Made by a program: the position numbers and the translations under genes
Source: Neocallimastix lanati (nom. inval.)
Lineage: Eukaryota > Neocallimastigomycota > Neocallimastigomycetes > Neocallimastigales > Neocallimastigaceae
Assembly (NCBI GenBank): GCA_016946835.1
Contig: JACVTC010000310.1
Coordinates: 1 to 50,338 of the forward strand
Direction: 5' to 3'
DNA: 50,338 nt
The notes under the pieces: model-generated
What the model saw: only the letters and a program-made list of their open reading frames with translations
Databases searched by the model: none
What the model was told of the DNA's origin: nothing
Part shown: piece by piece, positions 7,347 through 16,600 of the stretch
Layout: the number at the start of each line of letters is the position of its first letter
How positions within the stretch are numbered: the first letter of the stretch is position 1

Positions 7347-10300
7347 AAGGGAGAGGAAGCACTCCCTATAAAAATAAAATAGCTTCATTACAATACAAAT
7401 CCATTCCTAGTAGTACAAATGATTATAATAAGGAAGAAAAAGAAGATGCTTCCTATACTAATGAAACTCACAAAGAATCCGATAATGAGAATGATGTAGA
7501 ATTTATAGTTAGTGCGACAAAAAGGAAGTTGACGACTAACGATGAAACTAGTGAAAATAATGAAAAGAGACAACGTAAAAGTCTCAAAGATAATCCTACC
7601 CCTATAACAACTCCTGCAATAAGAAAGATAAAAGAGAAGGAAATAGAAAATAGAATAATTGTTAAAAATAAAAATCAACTACATCCTTCGATAATGGCGC
7701 AGCCTAATATAAATATTGAGAAAGCCAAAGAAAAACAAATTCGGAATAAAGAAAGAGCTAACTTTGGAAATAACAAGGGAAAAAGGAAGGAAAGGGAGGA
7801 TAATATTACTATAAGAGAAAAGCAAAGTCTGGATTCTTCAAAACAAAGAAATAGCATCAGTACTACTAGTGATAAAATGCATCAACGATTAAATAAATTA
7901 ATTGATAATGAAAACGATAAAATTATTAAAACAAAACAAATCAATGAAATGGAAGTTATTGAAGTTCCTGAAAAGCTTAATGACGAAGGTCATGAGAATA
8001 TTACATTACAGAAGCTCATAGATTTTCAAGAGCCTAAAGAAAAAGCAACAATTAGTAGAACGCTTAGGAACATCAAGATGTGTAAGGATCAGGAAGAATA
8101 TAATGTTTTACAAGATTTGAATGAAACCAAGTGTAATATTAGTTTCGGTCAGCTCCTCAATGTTTCTCCAAAAGTCAGAAGTCAAGTAAGTCAAGGATTA
8201 AAATTAGAAAAACCTGAAAAGAAAATAATAGGTGCATTAAACAATACTATTGCTGCTGCTACCTTGGTAAATAATATTGATCACTCTTATATTAGCAAAA
8301 GTAAGGAAACCTCAGAAGAAGATATTGCCATGGTTGATGTAACAGTAGATGAAATTCCTGGTAAAGCACTAATTGATTCTTGTAGCAATCTCAATGTTAT
8401 CACAAAAAAATTTTATGAGAAATTACCTGGAAATTATGAAGAAGTAGGTATTAGTCGTGGAAGGATACGTTTAGCGACTAAGAATGATGAGTATTCAGAA
8501 GGAATCATTGTACGAATACCTGTTAAGATTAATGATTATAAAATGATAGTAGATTTTCGTATAATTGATGATGATGACCCATTTTATGATTTGTTGATTA
8601 ATTTTCAAACTCAAGTAGAACACAATCTTTTTATCCATCCTATAAGATATAGTTTATGTCAATTTAATTCTCAAGGACTAATCGACGTTATAGCTCCTAT
8701 TAATAATAATTTCCAAGAAGAAGAAAAATTAGTATGTATAGTAAGGAAAATACTTGAAGATGAAGACACAACTAATGAATTAAAGAAACTTGAAGGTCTA
8801 TCCCCGCAAGAGTATATCCATGATGAAAAATTTTTAGCAAGTCTTTGTAAAGATTATAAAGATGTAATAGTAAAATTACTTGAAGAAAACTTGGACATTA
8901 TAGCGACATCTTCTGAAGAATTAACCCCGTCAGACTTAGCACCTCATAAGATTAACTTGAAAGCGAACGCAAAACCTGTTAAACAAAGATGTTACAGGGT
9001 AACCAAATTTAAATCGGATATTATTAAAGAAGAACTAATTAAACTTATTAAGAAAAAGCTAGTTGTACCATCTTATTCAGAATGGTCTTCACCTGTTGTT
9101 GTGGTCCCAAAGGCTAATGGAAAATGGAGATTGTGTGTGGACTACCGCAAGGTGAATGATCTAACCGAAAAAGACTCTTATGCCCTTCCATATATTGACG
9201 AGATATTTGACAGTTTAGATGGTGCCAAAATCTTTACTACTATGGATCTATACTCAGGTTACCATCAAATCCTAATGGACGAAGAAAGTGTTGAAATAAC
9301 CAGTTTTACAACCAAATTTGGCAACTACCAATTCAAAGTTATGCCTTTCGGATTAACTGGAGCTCCGGCTACCTTCCAACGGGAAATGAATAGAATTTTA
9401 TTTCCTTTAATCGGAAAATGTGTTTTCAACTTTATTGATGATATACTTATATATTCAAAAACTGTCGAAGAACATATCCAACACATAAAGCAGGTATTAG
9501 CAATCTTCAAGGAACATAAATTAAAAATTAATATTGAAAAATGTCACTTTATGCAAACGGAAGTTGAAGTTCTTGGTCACAAGATTTCTACTAAGGGTCT
9601 TAGTCCTCAAAATAGTAAAATTGAAGCAATTAAAGCCTGGAAAGAACCCACGAATATACATGAGTTAAGATCATTCTTAGGTGCTGTAGGATATTATAGG
9701 AACTTTATAAATGAATATGCTCAAACCTCAGCTCCTCTTTGTAAGCTATTAAGAAAAGGCGTAAAATATAAATGGAATAATGAACAAAAACAAAGTTTTA
9801 CCAAATTAAAAGAAAAATTAATTAATGCTCCTATTTTAAAATATCCTGATTTTTCCAAAGAATTCATTATTCGAACAGATGCATCATATGAAGGTATTGG
9901 TGGAGTTTTATTGCAGAAAGACGAATCGGAAATAGAACACCCGATTCATTTCATTAGCCGTAGCTTAACCAAAGCAGAAAAGAATTATGGAATAACCGAT
10001 TTGGAAGGAACGGCTTTATATTATTGTATTACTAAATTAAAACCTTATATTATGGGAAGCCCCTTTAGAACCATAGTTTTTACAGATCACAAACCTCTAC
10101 TAGGTTTATTTAATAATAAGGAACCGAATAATGCACGACAAACAAGATGGTGTTTGACTGCAAGTATGCTAAAAGTGGATATTCGCTATGAGCAAGGTAA
10201 AAAGAATGTAGTAGCCGACGCTTTATCTAGAATGAAGAACGATAAAGAACAAAAGGTATTAGCTATAAAAACGAATAAAGATGATGAAAATGATTCACTT

Positions 10301-11452
10301 TCTAAAGTAATTAAAGAATTTATTGAAGAAAAATTTACAAAGATTGATGGTATAGATTATTTTATAGATGGAAATAATTATAGAAAACTTGTTACCGAAA
10401 CAAATGAAAAACTAAAATTAATTCTCGAAGCACATCATGTTGGCCATGAAGGTTATTATAAAACATATCAAAGACTTAGAAAAAGTTACTACTGGAATGA
10501 TATGGTCAACGATATAAAACGGATAATTTCAAAATGCGAAAAATGTCAGTTAAATCGCCCTCAGCCATATCCAGAACCAACCGAAAACATTCCAACAGAA
10601 GTTGAAGGCCCTTTTACTCATCTTGGACTTGATATTATTGGTCCCTTAATAAAAACTGGTAATAAAAACCAATATATCATTGTTGCGGTGGATTATTTCA
10701 CAAAGTGGGTGGAGGCTGAACCTACTGAAAATATTACATCTAAGGACATCATTAAGTTTTTAATAAATGTTTTCGCTAGACATGGAGTTCCTCAAGTCAT
10801 TACAACGGATAATGGCGTTCAATTCACATCGGATATGACTAAAATATTCCTGGACTTATATGATGTTTACGTAAAATTTACCACTACCTATCACCCAGAA
10901 AGTAATGGATTGGTTGAAAATAGGAATAAAGAAATTGGTAAATTATTGAGATTACTTGGTGAAGAAAATAAAGACTGGGATGAGGTATTACCTTCAGCCT
11001 TGTGGGCCCTTAGAACTACAAAGAATTCTGTAACCAAACATTCTAGCTTCGAATTAGTTTATGGTCGTGAGGATCAACAGCCTTTCGACATTGCTGCTAG
11101 ACCTACACAAGGAGTGAATAAATCTTCAGATGAAATTCTTTTAGAAAAATTTATCTCACATTATAGGTGGACCATGGAAGCAGCTGAAAATGTAAAGAAC
11201 GCAAGTAAATATTGGGCCAATCGAAGGGAAGAAAAAAATAGCATGAAAAATTCCAAAAACATAAGAATCGGTGATTTAGTTCTTGTTCGAAATTTTAGTC
11301 GTTCTAAATTAGAACCTTATTTTGTCGGTCCTTTAAAAGTAATAAAAAAACAATTTAATACCGTAACACTTGCGGACCCAAATACTATGATTCAAATGAA
11401 TCGTAATGTTCATTTGAAAAATATAGTAAAGTATAACTCAGCTATAGATTAG
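7325..11452 (+). CDS. pol: Element B Pol (PR-RT-RNase H-IN), made by -1 frameshift
   Basis: The frame is open from 7325; ribosomes enter at 7334. Residues below count from the first ATG at 7529. A basic, low-complexity linker leads to an aspartic protease with active-site triad D283-S-C rather than DSG/DTG. Reverse transcriptase follows with FIDD at 635-638, then RNase H (RTDASYEGIGG, TDHKPL). Integrase has the zinc-binding set H969-x3-H973-x29-C1003-x2-C1006 and the triad D1035-x58-D1094-x35-E1130. A GPY/F-type module (YFVGPLKV) follows, with no chromodomain. It makes, processes and integrates cDNA. No stop or frameshift is seen. The pol stop lies in a hairpin next to the polypurine tract. 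Confidence 0.95.
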   Translation, partial: WKIFKPLKGRGSTPYKNKIASLQYKSIPSSTNDYNKEEKEDASYTNETHKESDNENDVEFIVSATKRKLTTNDETSENNEKRQRKSLKDNPTPITTPAIRKIKEKEIENRIIVKNKNQLHPSIMAQPNINIEKAKEKQIRNKERANFGNNKGKRKEREDNITIREKQSLDSSKQRNSISTTSDKMHQRLNKLIDNENDKIIKTKQINEMEVIEVPEKLNDEGHENITLQKLIDFQEPKEKATISRTLRNIKMCKDQEEYNVLQDLNETKCNISFGQLLNVSPKVRSQVSQGLKLEKPEKKIIGALNNTIAAATLVNNIDHSYISKSKETSEEDIAMVDVTVDEIPGKALIDSCSNLNVITKKFYEKLPGNYEEVGISRGRIRLATKNDEYSEGIIVRIPVKINDYKMIVDFRIIDDDDPFYDLLINFQTQVEHNLFIHPIRYSLCQFNSQGLIDVIAPINNNFQEEEKLVCIVRKILEDEDTTNELKKLEGLSPQEYIHDEKFLASLCKDYKDVIVKLLEENLDIIATSSEELTPSDLAPHKINLKANAKPVKQRCYRVTKFKSDIIKEELIKLIKKKLVVPSYSEWSSPVVVVPKANGKWRLCVDYRKVNDLTEKDSYALPYIDEIFDSLDGAKIFTTMDLYSGYHQILMDEESVEITSFTTKFGNYQFKVMPFGLTGAPATFQREMNRILFPLIGKCVFNFIDDILIYSKTVEEHIQHIKQVLAIFKEHKLKINIEKCHFMQTEVEVLGHKISTKGLSPQNSKIEAIKAWKEPTNIHELRSFLGAVGYYRNFINEYAQTSAPLCKLLRKGVKYKWNNEQKQSFTKLKEKLINAPILKYPDFSKEFIIRTDASYEGIGGVLLQKDESEIEHPIHFISRSLTKAEKNYGITDLEGTALYYCITKLKPYIMGSPFRTIVFTDHKPLLGLFNNKEPNNARQTRWCLTASMLKVDIRYEQGKKNVVADALSRMKNDKEQKVLAIKTNKDDENDSLSKVIKEFIEEKFTKIDGIDYFIDGNNYRKLVTETNEKLKLILEAHHVGHEGYYKTYQRLRKSYYWNDMVNDIKRIISKCEKCQLNRPQPYPEPTENIPTEVEGPFTHLGLDIIGPLIKTGNKNQYIIVAVDYFTKWVEAEPTENITSKDIIKFLINVFARHGVPQVITTDNGVQFTSDMTKIFLDLYDVYVKFTTTYHPESNGLVENRNKEIGKLLRLLGEENKDWDEVLPSALWALRTTKNSVTKHSSFELVYGREDQQPFDIAARPTQGVNKSSDEILLEKFISHYRWTMEAAENVKNASKYWANRREEKNSMKNSKNIRIGDLVLVRNFSRSKLEPYFVGPLKVIKKQFNTVTLADPNTMIQMNRNVHLKNIVKYNSAID
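7334..7366 (+). promoter_or_regulatory. -1 ribosomal frameshift cassette (B)
   Basis: Slippery heptamer TTTAAAC (7334-7340) in the frame T TTA AAC, an 8-nt spacer containing the gag stop, then stem GGGAG (7349-7353), 8-nt loop and CTCCC (7362-7366). Pol is in the -1 frame. The geometry (7/8/5/8/5) is identical in C, D and G. Confidence 0.88.
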
Positions 11453-11459
11453 CTTGAGT
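11436..11459 (+). promoter_or_regulatory. Hairpin over the pol stop, before the polypurine tract (B)
   Basis: ACTCAGCT pairs with AGCTTGAGT (one bulged T); the stop codon lies within the hairpin. Element C has the same stem with a different loop (26621-26644). It holds the place of the GACTTC hairpin of A, D and H. Confidence 0.55.
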
Positions 11460-11462
11460 CTT

Positions 11463-11471
11463 AGTGGGGGC
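11463..11471 (+). promoter_or_regulatory. Element B polypurine tract
   Basis: AGTGGGGGC followed by ATCT and then the LTR; expected plus-strand primer. Confidence 0.7.
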
Positions 11472-11475
11472 ATCT

Positions 11476-12317
11476 TGGTAAAGAACGAACATATAATGGA
11501 TTATTAATTAGAATTTCAACTTACTTTAGAATCCATTATATTATTCTTTACTTAATATTACTTTACTATATTTTCTATACTAAAATATTTTCTAAATATA
11601 TTTATTTTTTTTTATATTTATATTAAAAGTTTCTAAAATATTATCAATAATTTTATATTTTTATTATTAATATCAATATCTATAATTTAACCTTAAATTT
11701 TATTATTTTATTAAAGTGTTTATTATCAATATTAATATTTTATTTTTATTTTCAAATATATTATTATATTATTATTATATTGTATCAATATTAAACTTGT
11801 ATTCTTTTTAGTATTTTATTTTATTTTTAAATTGATTATTTTATATTTTTATTCCCCACAAATAAAATCAAATCTTAATTGATTAATAATAAATATTAAA
11901 TATATTATAGTTTTTAAATTTATTTTATATAAAATATAAGAATATTATATTAACATTCTTGATTAAAATAACTTTATTTTTCTGTAAAATCTTTTTAAAT
12001 TTTGTTTGTTACTTTTCGTATATATTAAATAATTTAGTTTTAGTATATGAAAAATAATATAAAATTATGTAAACAAAATTTATTAAAATAAAAATACTTA
12101 TGAATTAGTTAATTTAAATTAATATAAAATTTTAAGTAATTAGTAATAGTAAATATTTTTTTTTTAAATATGATAATAAAATGTAGAAAGGCTTTACATA
12201 TTTATTTTTTTTCAAAAAGTATAAATAAGTGAAGTTTTTCAATAATTAAAATGTAGACAGAAAAAATATTAAAAATAAATAATTAAATAAAATTCTAATA
12301 AAACCCGAACCATAACA
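11476..12317 (+). repeat. Element B 3' LTR
   Basis: 842-bp repeat of 3263-4104, nearly identical; followed by TTTT and a C-family LTR. Confidence 0.92.
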
Positions 12318-12803
12318 TTTTTAATACAGAATGAACAAATAATACTAATTGTGCTAGAATAATATAAATTATTCTAACCTTATAGATTATTCTATTCTAT
12401 ATAATTGGAACTTTCCAATATTCTTCAAATATTACTAAATAGAAATCTAAAGTTAATAAATCACTAATTAACTTATAATTCCTTTTTGAATTATCGATCC
12501 GATTCCATTATAATGTATTAAAAATCTTTAGCCAAGAATATTGTCCTTGCCCACTTAATATATTAATATTATATTTCTTTTGTATTATGTTATATTGAAA
12601 ATAATCAAATCTATTTAATTAGTTATTAAAATTTTCGTTATCAATTTAAATTTATTTTTAATTACTAAATTTAACTAAACCACAATAAAATATTCTGTAT
12701 AATCTCTTTATTTTTATTTTATATATATTAGTATTAAACTATTATTAAATAATTAATAATTCAATAATATATAACTACTATTTATAACAATAATATTATT
12801 AAC

Positions 12804-13575
12804 TATAAAGTTTTGGTAAAAAAATAGATTATAAATCAACACTTCAATAATAACACTAAAACACAAAATAATAGTTTTAAAGAACAAGTTTTATTAATTT
12901 TTTAAATATTAAAATCTTTATTTATTTTAAAGTGTTATTAACAAGAAATCGTTAATAACAATTACATCGATTAAAATACATGAAATTTGATAACTATTTA
13001 TATTTTTATCTTATTACATTTATAATATATAATTCCTATTGAATTATATTATCTAGCTATTTATTTAAAAACAATACTAACCTAAACTAATAATAAATAA
13101 TTAACTATTACTAAATAAAGAGAATTATAATTAATAACTAAAATAAATATAATCAATTCTAATTGAGTTCATTTATTATTTATTTATTATTTAAATATTA
13201 TTAGTAAATTTATTATATATTTTCTATTTAAAAATAATATAAAAGTTGTCATAATTATTTAATATAAATTTAGCATAAAATGCCGTAAGTTTCAACATGA
13301 CTAATTGCATAGTTTCATGTTGTTAATTTATCTTGTGAAAAACCTTAACTCTTATTATTTAAATTAAATTACATAAAAAGAAATGATTTTCAAATACTAG
13401 TTTCACAAGAGAAATTTTTAATTTATTAGTATGATTGGGAAAAAATCGAAATTATGTTAAAAATATTTTCAATAATTTTATACACGTGATTTCAAATAAA
13501 TTTATTTTAATTTTTACTTAAATTTATGATTAAATTTAATTAAAATTATTTAAAGATATTAATAATATCTTTACA
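12804..13575 (-). repeat. Element F 3' LTR
   Basis: On the minus strand it starts TGTAAAGATATT and ends CTTTATA; repeat of 19350-20122. Confidence 0.9.
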
Positions 13576-13590
13576 ATCTCGCCCTTTAAG
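13576..13590 (-). promoter_or_regulatory. Element F polypurine tract
   Basis: The minus strand reads TTAAAGGGCGAGAT directly before the 3' LTR. It differs from the GGGGG tract of the other families. Confidence 0.55.
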
Positions 13591-13612
13591 TCGAGCTCCT
13601 GCGAGATTAACT

Positions 13613-16600
13613 TTAGGAAGGAAGATCGATCACAAAAGGTTGATATTTATGCCTAACATAGTACTCGTTCGAATCTTCAGGTAGTTGGCAAAATTCATTG
13701 TTAATATTCGAAGATTTATTCTTCTTTTCTTTTCTATAGTATTCTTGTATTAATTGTTTATCAAAAATTTGATCTTCATCGATCCAAGTATTTTCATTAG
13801 AATCGCATCCTTTCCATTTAATCAAGTAACGATTTTTATTGTTAAAAGTTTTCATTTTAATTATTCTTTCAGGACTTCTATTAATTGTATCCGTAGTAAG
13901 ATTAATATTTCTTCTACGAGTATTTCTTCTGTTTGGGAATTCATTTTCATGGTAAGGTTCGAGGAGCGAAACATGGAATACAGGGTGACAGCGCATATTA
14001 TTAGGAAGTTTAAGTTCATACGCTAAATCACTAACTTTTCTAATGATTTCAAAGGGTCCTATTAGTTGATCAGATAATTTTTTATTTTTCTTTGTTGTAT
14101 TACCCTTTAAAAGATAAACTTTATTTCCTACTTTAAAATCAGGAGAATCCATTCTTTTTAAATCTGCATATTTTTTATAAGTCTTTTTCGCTTGTTCTAA
14201 ATTTTCTTTTAAAAACTTTATGTTTTCGTTAATATTCAATATTCTTTTTTCAGCTCTATGTGGATTCTCGTTTGAAGGAATCTCAGGATTAAACTTTGGA
14301 TTAAATCCATAATTTGCAAAAAATGGTGATTGATTTATTGATTGTTGTAAAGTATTGTTATAAGAAAATTCTGCAAAAGGTAATAAATCAAACCAATTAT
14401 TTTGTTTTTCGTTAATGAAACAACGAAGATATTGTTCCAATATCGAGTTCACCCTCTCCGTTTGACCATCAGTCTGCGGGTGATTAGCAGTAGAAAAAGA
14501 ATGCTTAATATTTAAAAGAGAGCAAAGACGATTCCAAAAATCAGAGGTAAATTGAGAACCACGATCAGAAATAATAGAATCGGGGAAACCATGAAGTTTA
14601 AAAATATTAGCAATGAAAGAATCAGCAGCAATAGAAGCAGTAGGAAGACATCTAAATGGTATAAAATGAGCCATTTTAGTTAAGCGATCCACAACAACCA
14701 TTATAGTGGTCATATCTTTGGATTTCGGAAGTTCAACAATAAAATCCATAGAGATAGCAGACCAGGCTCTGTTTGGTGTATAAAGTGGAGAAAGAAAACC
14801 ATATGGCTTATGTCTTGGGATTTTGGATTTTGAACAAATTTCACAAGATTTAATAAACATTTTAACATCTTTTTGTAATTTAGGCCACCAGAAATTACGA
14901 GAAATAAGTTCAATAGTTTTATTAATTCCAAAATGACCAGCAGAAATAGAGTCATGATGGAGTTCTAAAACTCTTATTCTAATTTTATTGGGAACATAAA
15001 TTAAATTTTCAAAAAGTAAATAACCATTTTTGTCAAGAGAAAATTTATCGATTTTACTAAAAGGGGGATCTTTTGATTTATCATTTTTAAGAAATTCAGT
15101 TATTTTGCAATAGAATTCATCATTAGCTAGAGAATCATGAATAGAGGAGATTAAAGAATCATTCTTAAAACTACATGAATTAATAACGCATGAAATAGGA
15201 CGAACACTAGCAAATAAATGATCACTACGTCTGGATAAAATATCTGGTTTACCTGACTTTTTACCAGCTCTGTAAATTAGTTTAAAATCAAATCTAGATA
15301 AGAATTCATACCAACGGATTTGACGTTGGGAAAGGAGTTCGGGTTTTCGAGGAAAGGTTAAATTTTTATGATCAGTATAAATAATAAACTGATGGCGAGC
15401 TCCTTCTAAGTAATGTCTCCATCCTTCCAATGCAACTTTAATAGCAAGAAGTTCTTTGTCATAGATAGGGTAATTTCTTTGGGATTTAGTTAAGCTAGTA
15501 GAAATAAAAGCAATTGGATGCAAATGCCCATCAAATTCCTGAGAAAGAATTGCACCAACAGCAAAATTACTAGCATCAGTTTCAACAATGAATTGTTTGT
15601 TGCTATCAGGATGTTTCAAAATAGGAGCAGTAGTAAATAATTCTTTTAAAGTATCAAACGCTTTTTGTTGTTCAGAACTCCAATTAAAAGGAACATTTTT
15701 TCTAGTTAATTTGTGGAGAGGATTTGCAATTTTCGCAAAGTCTTTAATAAAAATTCTGTAATAATTACAAAGTCCAATAAACGATTGAATTTCTTTAACG
15801 TTTGTTGGAACAGGCCAATCTAAAATTGCTTTAACTTTTTCTTTATCCATTTTAATTCCATCTCTTGATAAAACATAACCAAGAAAAGTAGTTTCAGTTA
15901 CATCAAATTCACACTTTTCTAATTTAACAACTAAATGATTCTCTAACAATTTTCTTAAAACTTTCTTGACATGTACATGATGTTCTTCTAAAGTATTAGA
16001 ATAAATTAAAATGTCATCAATATAAGAGATTACAAAATCATCTAAGTAATCACTGAGAACATCATTTATAAAATGTTGGAATGTAGCAGGGGCATTCTTA
16101 AGCCCAAAAGGCATAACGAGATATTCAAAGTGCCCATATCTTGTGCGAAAGGCAGTTTTGTACTCGTCACCTTCTTTAATTCTTACTAAGTTATAGGCAG
16201 ATTTTAAATCTAACTTAGTAAAATATTTAGCACCTTTAACTCTATCCAACAATTCACTAATTAAAGGAAGAGGGTAAGAGTTACGGATGGTCATTTCATT
16301 TAATTTTCTATAATCAATAACTAATCTATATGTACCATCCTTTTTTCTAACAAATAAAATAGGTGCTCCAGCGGGAGAAGAAGATTTTCTAATAAAACCC
16401 TTTTTTAAATTTTCTTCTAAATATTTCTTTAATTCTTCTCTCTCCGTCTCAGTTAAAGGATACAACGGTCCATAAAATAAACTACAATTATCTTTTAATT
16501 TAATCTCACAATCATAATTACGATGCGGAGGTAACACATTACAATTATTTTCATTAAACACTTCTTTAAACATCAAATAGATTTCAGGTACTTCGACCTT

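Larger units (their letters stand above)
3263..12317 (+). mobile_element. Element B: complete Ty3/Gypsy-type retrotransposon
   Basis: 842-bp LTRs at 3263-4104 and 11476-12317 differ at about two positions. Inside are, in order, a primer site, a 2.3-kb structured leader, gag, a -1 frameshift cassette, uninterrupted pol and a polypurine tract. TTTT flanks both sides. All catalytic motifs are present, so it may be active. A solo LTR of this family lies at 39423-40258. Confidence 0.93.

Noticed and set aside
7388-7678. Minus-strand open frames over B, C, D, H and G coding regions
   Set aside because: They are antisense shadows of gag/pol, hydrophobic or low-complexity, without recognisable domains.
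13576-13612. tRNA-type primer site for element F
   Set aside because: No TGG-type match occurs next to either F LTR; the 11-nt self-complement fits better.
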